This document shows, piece by piece, positions 7,329 to 14,594 of a stretch of 47,806 bases of DNA (position 1 is the first letter of the stretch; each line of letters opens with the position of its first letter). This DNA is from an uncultured Chloroflexota bacterium (GTDB lineage Bacteria; Chloroflexota; UBA11872; UBA12225): NCBI GenBank assembly GCA_902805635.1, contig CADCTC010000105.1:12012-59817 (forward strand), in the 5' to 3' direction. A program made the position numbers and the translations under genes. A model generated the notes under the pieces. The model was not told the origin of the DNA. It did not search any database and was given only the letters and a program-made list of their open reading frames with translations.

Positions 7329-8912
7329 TCAGCCGTCGGTGCGGTACAGATCCTCCAGCGTCACCAGGCGGATGCGGGAGTCCGCGGCGGCGAGCGCCTG
7401 CATCTCCGCGGTGAATCCGGCCGCGGAGGCGTAGAGGAACACCGCGTCGTCCGCGTCGTGCGCCCACGCCTGGCCGGCCGCCGCGAGGCGCGCCAGCTTT
7501 CCCAGCACGCCGCTGTGCAGCCCCGCGCCGTGCGGCGACGACGACCACTTGATCTCCCCGGTCAGCAGACGCCCGTCGTCCAGCCGCGCGGCGATGTCCA
7601 CCTCCACGCTCTCGCGCTCGCGGTCGCGCCCCTCCCACTGGCCCCACTCGCGCGCCTGCGGCAGCCCCCACCGCGCGTGGTGGCGCAGGTACGCCTGGCG
7701 CACGACCGCCTCAAACGGCCTGCCCATGTAGGTGTCGAGGAAGGGCGCCACCCGCGCGCGCCACACCTCCGCCGGCTCGTCCGTTGCCAGGCGGCTGCGA
7801 CTCGGCACGAGGAAGTGGTGCCAAAAGGCCACCGCGTTGTCGACGATGCGGTGGCGGTAGGGCGCCTTCGCCCCGGCGCCGTGGTTGCGCCGCGCGTCCA
7901 CGACGCCGAGGTCGCCGAGCACGGCCAGGGCGCGGCGCACGACGTGCTCCTCGAGGTGGGTGGCGCCGGCGATCTCGTTGAGCTGCGTGGCGCCGGCGGC
8001 CACCGCGCTGAGCACCGCGCGGTACTCGGCGGGCTGGCGGATCCCCTTCTCCTGCTCGATGAGCGTCAGCATCTGGAGGTGCACCTCGCCGTGCGGCGAG
8101 ACGAACGTGCGCGTCACGCCGTCGGCCAGGTCTTCCCCTTCGACCAGCGCCGCCAGGTAGCGCGGCGTGCCGCCGCAGATCCCGTAGAGCAGGCACCGGT
8201 CGCGCGGACCGAGCCACGGCGCCATCCGCGCGGCGTCGAAGTAGTCGAACGCGTGCAGCTGCGCCGCCCAGGTCACGCGGCCGTACAGGGGCTCGCCGCC
8301 CGCGTGCAGGTGCGCCATGGTCGAGACTTCCGAGCCGCTGAGCACCAGCGTCAGCGGGAGCGACTGCGGCGCCCGGTCCCACACCGCCACGAGCTGCGAC
8401 GTGACCTCATCGCCACCCGCGCCGCCGCCGGCGCCCGCCGGTGCGTTCGGCGCACCGGCCGTGGGGGGACCTCCGAGCAGATACTGGAACTCGTCCAGCA
8501 CGACGACGACGGGTCCGTCTTCGGCCAGCTCCACCAGCTCGCGGAACACCGTCCGCCAGGTCGGGTAGTCCGCCGCATCCAGCGGCCGGCCAGACCACGC
8601 CGCCAGCTCGCGGATGAGATCCTGCCGGTTCAGGTCGGGAGTGAGCGCCGCGGCCAGGAAATAGAACACGCGCGTCGCGGCCCCGCCATCTGCCCCGCCC
8701 CCGTGCGCGTTGCCACCCTCGCCCCGGCCGGCGCCACTACTCCCAGCGTCTCCCGTCCGGGCCGTCCACGCGTGCGAGAGCAGGTGCGTCTTGCCGATCT
8801 GCCTGCGTCCGTAGAGGATGGCCAGCTGCTTGCGTCCCGACACCACGAGCCGCCGCAGCTCCTCGAGCTCCCGCTCCCTATCAACCAAGACATCGCGGCT
8901 CACAGTATTCAC
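7329..8912 (-). CDS. archaeal-type AAA ATPase with DUF234 C-terminal domain
   Basis: The 527-residue protein has Walker A LYGRRQIGKTHLL near residue 33, Walker B VVVVLDEFQYLL near 140, a sensor LVLSGSEVSTM and the PLYGR motif near 190-210. A winged-helix region follows (GATQLNEIAGATHLEEHVVR). The C-terminus has a DUF234-type nuclease-like core: VEVDIAARLDDGRLLTGEIKW, with the D and E-x-K of PD-(D/E)XK enzymes. The family is common in archaea and thermophilic bacteria and its role is not settled. The insert near residues 50-75 is Gly/Ala-rich low complexity. The GTG start lies inside a large palindrome (8909-8940), which suggests self-control. Confidence 0.85.
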   Translation of the reverse strand: MNTVSRDVLVDRERELEELRRLVVSGRKQLAILYGRRQIGKTHLLSHAWTARTGDAGSSGAGRGEGGNAHGGGADGGAATRVFYFLAAALTPDLNRQDLIRELAAWSGRPLDAADYPTWRTVFRELVELAEDGPVVVVLDEFQYLLGGPPTAGAPNAPAGAGGGAGGDEVTSQLVAVWDRAPQSLPLTLVLSGSEVSTMAHLHAGGEPLYGRVTWAAQLHAFDYFDAARMAPWLGPRDRCLLYGICGGTPRYLAALVEGEDLADGVTRTFVSPHGEVHLQMLTLIEQEKGIRQPAEYRAVLSAVAAGATQLNEIAGATHLEEHVVRRALAVLGDLGVVDARRNHGAGAKAPYRHRIVDNAVAFWHHFLVPSRSRLATDEPAEVWRARVAPFLDTYMGRPFEAVVRQAYLRHHARWGLPQAREWGQWEGRDRERESVEVDIAARLDDGRLLTGEIKWSSSPHGAGLHSGVLGKLARLAAAGQAWAHDADDAVFLYASAAGFTAEMQALAAADSRIRLVTLEDLYRTDG

Positions 8913-8940
8913 ACTATAGTCTAATAAGACTGTAGTGTGA
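8909..8940. promoter_or_regulatory. 32-bp palindrome over the ATPase start codon
   Basis: TCACACTA-T-AGTCT and its complement flank AATA, with one mismatched position in 14. The sequence is AT-rich and covers the GTG start of the ATPase, so a bound protein would block expression. It is a good candidate operator. Confidence 0.6.
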
Positions 8941-8949
8941 AAGCGTCAT

Positions 8950-8976
8950 GCAGGTGACCGGCCATGCATCACCTGC
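8950..8976. promoter_or_regulatory. inverted repeat GCAGGTGA / TCACCTGC
   Basis: Perfect 8-bp arms at 8950-8957 and 8969-8976 with an 11-nt spacer. It is the middle one of three dyads in 150 bp upstream of the ATPase. Confidence 0.4.
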
Positions 8977-9021
8977 GACGGCTCAACGCTCCGCTTTCGT
9001 GCGGCGGTTCTGGTACGGCGC

Positions 9022-9060
9022 CGTAGCATTCTGTACGGGAATCGCGTACAGAATGCTACG
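9022..9060. promoter_or_regulatory. perfect 16-bp inverted repeat
   Basis: Arms CGTAGCATTCTGTACG at 9022-9037 and the exact complement at 9045-9060 enclose a 7-nt loop. There is no T-run on either strand, so a simple intrinsic terminator is unlikely. It sits between the end of the vapBC operon and the ATPase promoter. Confidence 0.55.
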
Positions 9061-9076
9061 GTAGCAGCACCGCGGA

Positions 9077-9424
9077 CTACCCAGAGACCAAGTGACCCCG
9101 CACGATCGGTAGTGAGTTCTGCGAGGGGACAGACGCTGTGGCCGGTCCCTCCCCCCTCTCCTCACGCAGTTGCCTGCCGATCGCCGCGTCCAGGTCCCTG
9201 AGCGCATCGTCGAGCGTGGGATAGCTCGCCTCTCCCGCCCAGATGAGGCCACCCTCGTCGAGCGCGCGCACGCAGGAGGGGCGGTCCAGCGGAGGCAGGT
9301 TCTCGCCGATCTCGATCCATCCGCGTCCGCGCACCCACTTGGCGATGTTCGGGTAGTTTGCGGCGAAGTCCGGCGACGCCGCACCGATCCCATGCCCTCC
9401 GCGCCGCCCGCCCGATTCGCTCAC
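9077..9424 (-). CDS. conserved small protein, third gene of the vapBC operon
   Basis: The 115-residue product contains DFAANYPNIAKWVRGRGWIE, then FVRALDEGG-like SCVRALDEGGLIWAGEA and a PTLDDALRDLDAAIGRQL helix. This resembles small conserved hypothetical proteins of cyanobacteria and Chloroflexota with no known function. GTG at 9424 overlaps the vapC stop (GTGA), which decides the start and shows coupling. It could be an accessory or a separate passenger. Confidence 0.6.
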   Translation of the reverse strand: MSESGGRRGGHGIGAASPDFAANYPNIAKWVRGRGWIEIGENLPPLDRPSCVRALDEGGLIWAGEASYPTLDDALRDLDAAIGRQLREERGEGPATASVPSQNSLPIVRGHLVSG

Positions 9425-9855
9425 GCCCCGTCCAGCGGGTGTCGCCAGCGCAGCCCCGAAAACCGCGCGAATCCGCGGTCGCTGGTGATCCACTCGCTTC
9501 CGGACTCAATTGCCAGCGCGGCGAGGTAGGCGTCCGGGATGAGGTTGCCCCTGGCGCCTGCCCGGCGGCACAGGCCGGTGAACAGTTCCCAGTGCCGCGG
9601 CCCGGGTGCCACCGGCACGTAGTTGGGTCGTGCGCGCAGTCCCTCGACGAAGCCCAGCGCGTCGTCGAGCGGCGTGGGCGGCGTGAAGACGCGCGGGTGG
9701 GTGACCACACGGAGGAAGCCGCTCAGCACCAGGTCGGCAAGGCCGAACGCCGCGTCACCTCCCGCCACTTCCTCCAGCCAGGCGGCGTAGCGGGCGTGGT
9801 CCGGCGCGTCGCCGCGGTGCGCGTAGACCAGCACGTTGACGTCCGGCAGGATCAT
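9421..9855 (-). CDS. vapC: VapC-type PIN domain ribonuclease toxin
   Basis: The 144-residue protein is a PIN domain: D5 in MILPDVNVLVYAHRG, an acidic EEVAGG segment, then the conserved D in IPDAYLAALAIE and D in WITSDRGFARF. These acidic residues hold the metal ions that cleave RNA. The gene follows vapB with a 4-nt overlap (ATGA) and is overlapped in turn by a small gene. The residue count and motif order fit VapC of the class with SDRGF ending. Confidence 0.88.
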   Translation of the reverse strand: MILPDVNVLVYAHRGDAPDHARYAAWLEEVAGGDAAFGLADLVLSGFLRVVTHPRVFTPPTPLDDALGFVEGLRARPNYVPVAPGPRHWELFTGLCRRAGARGNLIPDAYLAALAIESGSEWITSDRGFARFSGLRWRHPLDGA

Positions 9856-10112
9856 CGCCCCTCCCGCCCATCCCGCCCGTCCATCAGCTCCCGCAGCGCG
9901 GCCGAATCGTCCAGGTCCACGCCAGCCTGGAGCCCGTGGCCAGTGAACGTGTGCAGGCGAAACGCAGTCCCGCCCTGCGTGAGCGCCTGGCGCCGCGCCA
10001 GGCGCTCACGCAGGGCATCCTCGATGACGGCGGTCAGCGTGGTGCCCGTCTGCCGGGCGAGCAGCTTCGCCTCCGCCAGCACCCGGTCGTCCAAGTCAAC
10101 GGTCGTCCTCAT
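9852..10112 (-). CDS. vapB: VapB-type antitoxin
   Basis: The 86-residue product starts MRTTVDLDDRVLAEAKLLAR, then QTGTTLTAVIEDALRERLAR, a ribbon-helix-helix DNA-binding domain. The C-terminal LHTFTGHGLQAGVDLDDS is the usual VapC-binding tail. ATG at 10112 gives the normal family start. It overlaps vapC by 4 nt. Odd point: the codons for residues about 33-47 form a perfect 22-bp-arm palindrome. Confidence 0.85.
   Translation of the reverse strand: MRTTVDLDDRVLAEAKLLARQTGTTLTAVIEDALRERLARRQALTQGGTAFRLHTFTGHGLQAGVDLDDSAALRELMDGRDGREGR
9972..10016. repeat. perfect palindrome with 22-bp arms inside vapB
   Basis: Arms at 9972-9993 and 9995-10016 are exact complements around a single C. Each contains TGAGCGCCTGGCG or its complement. 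It encodes the helix that links the DNA-binding domain to the toxin-binding tail. The opposite strand therefore encodes almost the same peptide. Confidence 0.75.
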
Positions 10113-10282
10113 GCAGCAAAGCATACTTGCCACGCATAGATGTGGCGCGCACCGCCACCCTCCCGGCGCCGAACCGCTTGCCTGCAGGCGGGCGGCTCCG
10201 GCGCGCCGCCGCCGACGAGCTTCAGGCGACGATCAGCATGGTCACGCCCGGACCGGCAAAGGCGCTGCCGGTTCCCGCGTGA

Positions 10283-10561
10283 TCAGGCGATGTAGCCGCT
10301 GGCGCGGAAGTCGTCCCACGTCCCGTCGATGACTGCCCACACGCGCTGATGGTCTGCCTCGGCATCACTGGGAGCAGTGGAGACGCGATATGCGAGACGT
10401 TCGGGCGGCGTTTCCCACTGGCCGGGGTCCGAGCCCCAGGTGATCTCTGTGTCTGCGCCCGGAAACTCGCGCTTCAGCGCGTCTGCCAGCACGCCAGTGA
10501 AGCGGTCCATGGCCAGCTCGACCGGGAGCCGGCCTCGGAACGAAACGCGAATGTAGTTCAT
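10283..10561 (-). CDS. hypothetical protein
   Basis: The 92-residue product starts MNYIRVSFRGRLPVELAMDR and ends WAVIDGTWDDFRASGYIA. It alternates beta strands and helices with no known motif. The ATG at 10561 follows a GGAGGGGG ribosome site about 8-10 nt upstream. It lies alone in the island, apart from the vapBC operon by 170 bases that show nothing clear. I do not recognise it. Confidence 0.55.
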   Translation of the reverse strand: MNYIRVSFRGRLPVELAMDRFTGVLADALKREFPGADTEITWGSDPGQWETPPERLAYRVSTAPSDAEADHQRVWAVIDGTWDDFRASGYIA

Positions 10562-10675
10562 CGCCTGGAACCCCCTCCGGTGGCGAACTGTCGCACAGAT
10601 GCAGAAAAGCCACCCGCCGGCCGAGATGCGCCTGGAGGGAGAACTGCCCCTCGGGTGGATCGCGGATAACGTGCG

Positions 10676-11049
10676 GTGGATGCGGAAGCCCAGCAGCTAC
10701 TCCAGCTCGAGGAGGCGCTGCTCACCACTGCTGAACTCTACCGCCGCGCGCTGCGGAACGACCAGAACGCCTACTGCGTGGTGTCGTTGGAAATTGATGC
10801 GCTGGCCGGCGTGCCGACAAGGCGGTGGAGCAGCAGCCGGAGGGGTACCGCCTGCACGTCAAGGGCGACGGCCACTCGCACACACCCTACGTCACGAAGC
10901 GCGCTGCGGTAGCGCCGGCCGATTCTCTGCCTGCGCGTCCTCGCGAAGTGCCTGGGGCAATGGACGCGCTCGGCCAGAGCGGCGCCACGGCCCCATCTCG
11001 GCAGGGGTTCCTATCGCGGGCTCGGCCACTCCATTCGACATTGCTATAG
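10676..11049 (+). pseudogene. broken small gene, two frames
   Basis: One frame from GTG 10676 reads DAEAQQLLQLEEALLTTAEL and YRRALRNDQNAYCVVSLEID up to about 10810. A second frame then continues DKAVEQQPEGYRLHVKGDG and SHTPYVTKRAAV to about 10912. The composition of both parts is protein-like, and the joint lies where the first frame turns into a Ser/Arg-rich shadow. One missing or extra base near 10810 explains it. The family is unknown. Confidence 0.4.
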
Positions 11050-11067
11050 CTTAGAAATTTGCTGATC

Positions 11068-11073
11068 TATACT
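11068..11073 (+). promoter_or_regulatory. -10 box TATACT of the abiE pair
   Basis: TATACT ends 7 nt before the ATG at 11081 within a short AT-rich island, so the transcript is probably leaderless. No ribosome site precedes the ATG. Confidence 0.5.
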
Positions 11074-11080
11074 GATATCG

Positions 11081-11710
11081 ATGTCGGGGCGTACCGAGCT
11101 GTCGGCCCTGGAGACGCATGCCCTCACGCAGGGGGGCTACTTCGACCGCGGCGACGCGCACGCCCACGGGCTCGACGATCAGGCGCTCCACTATCGCGCG
11201 CAGACGGGCCGGTTCGAGCGGGTGTTCCCGGGCGTCTACCGGTTGAGTACCGCCCCGATCGCTCCCCACGACGACCTCCTGCGCGCCTGGATCTGGTCCA
11301 ACTACCGGGGCGCGGTCTCCCACGAGAGCGCACTGGCGCTGTACGACCTGAGCGACGTCATGCCGGGCAAGGTGCACCTCACCGTTCCCCCCGACTTCGG
11401 CCGCGGCATCCCGCCCGGCGCGCCTTTCGTGCTCCACCGCTCCGCGCTCGAGCCAAAAGACGTCACGACGCACGACGGCTTGCTGGTCACCACCGCGACG
11501 CGAAGCATCGTCGACTCGGCTGCGGCGGGAACCGCACCCGACCAGATTGAGCGCGCCGTGCGCGACGCACTGCGCCGCGCGCTGACGACGCCCGATCGCC
11601 TACGCGCCGCTGCCGCCCGCCCCGCCTACCGCCACCGGCGTACCGTGCAACCGTTGATCGACAGCGCAATCAGAGGCGCCGCGGAGGCGCTCAGCCATGC
11701 CACCGGGTGA
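11081..11710 (+). CDS. AbiEi family antitoxin (type IV)
   Basis: The 209-residue protein has an N-terminal winged helix (ALTQGGYFDRGDAHAHGLDD, then LHYRAQTGRFERVFPGVYRL) as in AbiEi antitoxins. The middle holds RGAVSHESALALYDLSDVMP and KVHLTVPPDF, and then the VTTATRSIVDSA motif typical of the family. AbiEi represses its own promoter and counters the AbiEii nucleotidyltransferase without binding it. The gene overlaps abiEii by 14 nt. It starts 7 nt after a TATACT box. Confidence 0.85.
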   Translation: MSGRTELSALETHALTQGGYFDRGDAHAHGLDDQALHYRAQTGRFERVFPGVYRLSTAPIAPHDDLLRAWIWSNYRGAVSHESALALYDLSDVMPGKVHLTVPPDFGRGIPPGAPFVLHRSALEPKDVTTHDGLLVTTATRSIVDSAAAGTAPDQIERAVRDALRRALTTPDRLRAAAARPAYRHRRTVQPLIDSAIRGAAEALSHATG

Positions 11711-12665
11711 CCGTTCCCGCCGGCCGCCGCGCGGGAGCACGCCGGCGGGGTACCGGGAGCAGGTGCTCCGCCGGTTGCGCGACCGCGCGAGCGCAGAAAA
11801 CGTCGCGGCCGACCGCCTGCAGCGCCGCGTCGCATTCGAGCGGCTCCTGGCCAGGCTGGTCGCCAGCGGTGGGGGTGGAAGCGCCGGCAACGCGAGCCAG
11901 TGGCTGTTGAAGGGCGGGTTCGCGCTCGAGCTCCGGTACGGCTGGCGGCACCGGCCCACGAGGGACATCGATCTTCGCGCCAGCTCGACCCTGGGCAGCG
12001 CGCTTGCGCGCCTGCGGACCGAGGTCGCGGACGGCCAGGCAGCCCTGGCGGCCGACCACTTCTCATTTGAGCTTGGCGAGCCCGGACCCGAGATGCAGGG
12101 CGCGCCGGGTGGCTCGCTGCGCGTGCCCGTGGTCGCCAGGCTCGCCGGCGTCGAGCTGGCCCGCTTCCACGTCGACCTCTCCAGCGGCGATGCGGTGGTG
12201 GGTCTCGCTGACACGCTGGAGGGGTCCGACCTGCTCGACTTCGCCGGTATCCCGCAGCTCCGCTTTCCCGGCTATTCGGTGCCGCAGCAGCTGGCCGAGA
12301 AGCTCCACGCCTACACGCTGCCGCGGGTGGGGCCGAACACGCGCACCAAGGACCTGGTCGACCTCGTCGTCATACCGATGGTCGAGCCGATCGACGGCGA
12401 CGCTCTCGTGGCCAGCGTGGCTGCGACGTTTGGGGTGCGTGGCACCCACCCCGTTCCCCAAGCACTGCCGGCTCCCGACCCGCAATGGGCGCAGCCGTTT
12501 CGGGCACTCATGGCGCAGGTGGGGCAAGCGCCCACGACCGAACTCGACGATGGCTTCATCCTCGCGGCGCGGTTTTGGGATCCGCTTCTAGCAGCCGAAG
12601 GCATGCCTCTGCGCTGGGATCCCGTGGCAAGACGCTGGTCCGCCCGAGCTTCCGGACAAGAGTGA
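11697..12665 (+). CDS. AbiEii/AbiGii family nucleotidyltransferase toxin
   Basis: The 322-residue protein has the AbiEii signature: WLLKGGFALELRYG then RPTRDIDLRA, with the GG and D-x-D of nucleotidyltransferases. Further on are FHVDLSSGDAV, QQLAEKLHAYTLPR and RTKDLVDLVVI, as in the family. Enzymes of this group add nucleotides to RNA and stop growth, giving phage defence. The start at 11697 lies inside abiEi, so both come from one message. The first 45 residues are basic. Confidence 0.88.
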   Translation: MPPGDRSRRPPRGSTPAGYREQVLRRLRDRASAENVAADRLQRRVAFERLLARLVASGGGGSAGNASQWLLKGGFALELRYGWRHRPTRDIDLRASSTLGSALARLRTEVADGQAALAADHFSFELGEPGPEMQGAPGGSLRVPVVARLAGVELARFHVDLSSGDAVVGLADTLEGSDLLDFAGIPQLRFPGYSVPQQLAEKLHAYTLPRVGPNTRTKDLVDLVVIPMVEPIDGDALVASVAATFGVRGTHPVPQALPAPDPQWAQPFRALMAQVGQAPTTELDDGFILAARFWDPLLAAEGMPLRWDPVARRWSARASGQE

Positions 12666-12708
12666 CACGGCGGGAAAGGCCGGTCCTCCGTTGTGTGGGA
12701 TGAACCGC

Positions 12709-13407
12709 CTACCGCCCGGAATTGCCATCCGATTCCCGCCAAGAGCTGCCGGCCCTGTTCGCGACCCGCAGCGCCGAATACTTCCGGGAGAGCGAGAGGC
12801 GTTCTTCACGCACCTCGAGAACACCGTCACGAGCGGCGCGCTCCACGATCCGCCGGACCGACCGGGAGACGTTCGGCGGGAGCGGTGCCCCGCGCCGCGC
12901 CGCGCCCACGGCAGCCGCCATCGTGCGCGCGGCGAGCTGGTACGGGATCCACGGCGGCTCCGCGGGTGGGAGGTCCCACACGCGGTCGCGGCGCGGCCCG
13001 TAGCCCTTTGCGGTGCGGGCGCGGGCGAGCCAGAGCGCCACGTCCTGCTGCTCGATCCGGGCCAGCGCGGCCAGCGCCAGTGGCGCCTTGTGCGCCCAGC
13101 GCGCGGGGGCACGCGTCGCTCCGGTGACTGGCTGGGAGACCAAGCTGCGGCGCAGGGAGCGCTCCAGCGCAACGTGCAGGCCCACGCCGCGCGCAGCGCC
13201 CGTCTCGCCGCCGGTCCGGACGTACGACACCCGCACCCGCCCGTGCGCCTCGAGCGAGCGGACGGCGCGGCGCAGCGATACGAGCCGCGACCGCTCCACG
13301 GGCGCGTCGAGCACCGCCGCCGCCAGCTCCGACAGCGCGGCGCGCCCGTCGTGCTCGCGCAGGAAGTCCAGCACCCGCCGCTGGAGCGCCCCGAGACCGC
13401 GCGACAT
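12709..13407 (-). CDS. winged-helix domain protein of unknown function
   Basis: The 232-residue product opens with GALQRRVLDFLREHDG and LSELAAAVLDAP, then LVSLRRAVRSLEAHGRVRVS, which form a winged helix with an arginine-rich recognition helix. Residues 70-200 hold ARWAHKAPLALAALARIEQ and a Trp-Pro-rich part. It may be a regulator or a replication accessory: it is divergent from the iteron-like region at 13427-13936. The C-terminus faces abiEii. I do not recognise a named family. Confidence 0.6.
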   Translation of the reverse strand: MSRGLGALQRRVLDFLREHDGRAALSELAAAVLDAPVERSRLVSLRRAVRSLEAHGRVRVSYVRTGGETGAARGVGLHVALERSLRRSLVSQPVTGATRAPARWAHKAPLALAALARIEQQDVALWLARARTAKGYGPRRDRVWDLPPAEPPWIPYQLAARTMAAAVGAARRGAPLPPNVSRSVRRIVERAARDGVLEVREERLSLSRKYSALRVANRAGSSWRESDGNSGR

Positions 13408-13426
13408 GCCGCCATGGTAGCCGCTT

Positions 13427-13654
13427 TAAGTGTTGTGCGGCATGGGTTATCCCCCGGCGCCAGAGCTACACGGGGCAGCACGGGCCACCTTCCCCCCTCC
13501 GTGACCGGCCACGGGCACCGCTTTGCGCGCAGCGGGACCCGCGAGCGGCCGTAAGCATTGCTCGGCATCCCTTACCCGGATGAGGCTCAGCTACATCCCG
13601 GCTCCATGCGCACCCAGGTACGGCCAATAAGTATTGCCCGGCAGCTCTTACTCA
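13427..13654 (+). repeat. three imperfect 27-bp repeats TAAG-N1-RTTG...TTAYYC
   Basis: Copies lie at 13427-13453, 13552-13578 and 13628-13654. Each starts TAAG, has TTGYSCGGCA or a close variant in the middle, and ends TTA. In two of them the ends form a short inverted repeat (TAAG/CTTA). Confidence 0.5.
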
Positions 13655-13729
13655 AGCGACCCCTGGACTCCGATTCCAGCAGGTAATCGGAATTTAAGCG
13701 GCCGGCGTCAGGATGGAGCGCATGGCGAG

Positions 13730-13861
13730 AGTCCAGGAGAAGTCCAGGCAAGCCGCCGAGTAGCGCTCAGGTAGCTCCCGGGTAGCCGGCGCCGGTCAGA
13801 GTGGTCGCATGACGCCGTGTGAGCCGCTTGTCAGCCGCGTGTTAGCCGCTTGTGAGTGACG
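13730..13861 (+). repeat. 11-bp-period repeat array 1
   Basis: Phased 11-mers: AGTCCAGG at 13730 and 13741; GTAGC at 13760, 13771 and 13782; AGCCGC[T/G]TGT at 13822, 13833 and 13844. The AGTCCAGG pair and the 11-mers that end at AGCCGCT share one phase. The period of one helical turn suggests a row of protein-binding iterons. Confidence 0.6.
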
Positions 13862-13892
13862 AATCCCATCCTGTTTTGGTGGGAGACGAAAA

Positions 13893-13936
13893 GTAGGCCG
13901 CCGGTAGGGCTGAAGTAGGGCTGCGGTAGGGAACCA
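13893..13936 (+). repeat. 11-bp-period repeat array 2 (GTAGG x4)
   Basis: GTAGG starts at 13893, 13904, 13915 and 13926, exactly 11 bp apart; the second and third share GTAGGGCTG. Another GTAGC follows at 13940. Confidence 0.6.
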
Positions 13937-14309
13937 GGAGTAGCGTGGGAATCAGACCGGTGGACCCGGTGGAGCCGATGGAGCCGAGAACAGACAGGAG
14001 TGAGAGATGCAGGACACAAACAACGGCGAGCGCACCACCGACCGCAGCTGCACGGCCGCGCTGAAGCGGCCCGGTCGTCGTGGCGCAGCGGATCGTGCCA
14101 CTCCACGTGGCGCCCGGCTGGAGTGCGGTGGGTCAGCCCGCCCGCCGTACCGGAGCGGAATGTGGGACGGAGCGATGGATTCCGCCCCCAACTGGCACGC
14201 ACACGCGGTGCGCGCCGTCGGCGCGGCACCAGAGGCAGGGACCGACCGGCCGCGCGGGGTGCGGACGCCTGCCTATTGCGCGGTGGCTGGCCCCACTACT
14301 CCCCACCCC

Positions 14310-14336
14310 AGCACACACAGCACACACAGCACTCAC
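14310..14336 (+). repeat. 9-bp tandem repeat AGCACACAC x3
   Basis: Units at 14310, 14319 and 14328, the last with one change (AGCACTCAC). Confidence 0.6.
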
Positions 14337-14456
14337 GGCCCGGCTGGAAGCCAGCGCAGCGCTGACGGTCCGGCGTCACACCCGCCATGGCTGCGCCCAG
14401 TCCGGCCAGCCCAGCGCCTTACCGATTTGCCGCCGGAATGCGCGTGCGGCTGCTCC

Positions 14457-14500
14457 CGTCACGCCGGCGTCACGCCCACGTCACGGCGGCGTCACGCCTC
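14457..14500 (+). repeat. 11-bp-period repeat array 3 (CGTCACG x4)
   Basis: CGTCACG starts at 14457, 14468, 14479 and 14490, exactly 11 bp apart, mostly within GGCGTCACGCC. A fifth related unit (CGTCACACC) is at 14374. The array ends 95 bp before the start of the replication-relaxation gene. Confidence 0.65.
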
Positions 14501-14594
14501 CGCCCCAGGCTGGATGGCAGGCAAAGCAGCCAGAACGGGCAGATGGCAGCAGTGCGTCACGAGCCAAGGAGTCGACTACCAAGGAGCACAGACA

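Larger units (their letters stand above)
13408..14594. other. noncoding, repeat-dense region, candidate replication or transfer origin
   Basis: About 1.2 kb without a convincing gene. It holds three TAAG-type repeats (13427-13654), 11-bp-period arrays (13730-13861, 13893-13936, 14457-14500), a 9-bp-period array (14310-14336) and GGTGGA/GATGGA repeats of period 9 at 13959-13982. A weak hairpin CCGATT/AATCGG lies at 13670-13690. An open frame runs from ATG 14007 into the downstream gene, but its codon choice and low complexity argue against coding. It sits between two DNA-binding genes and the plasmid-like core. Confidence 0.55.

Noticed and set aside
7185-8924. A 579-codon open frame on the plus strand
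   Set aside because: It is antisense to the intact DUF234 ATPase, whose motifs are all present on the minus strand.
9022-9060. Intrinsic terminator
   Set aside because: No T-run follows the stem on either strand.
13730-13936. CRISPR array
   Set aside because: Units are only 11 bp apart with no 23-50 bp spacers and no cas genes near.
14007-14594. Coding extension of the replication-relaxation gene to ATG 14007
   Set aside because: The stretch is low complexity and contains the 9-bp and 11-bp repeat arrays; GTG 14595 has a good ribosome site. AGGAG before 14007 keeps the alternative open.
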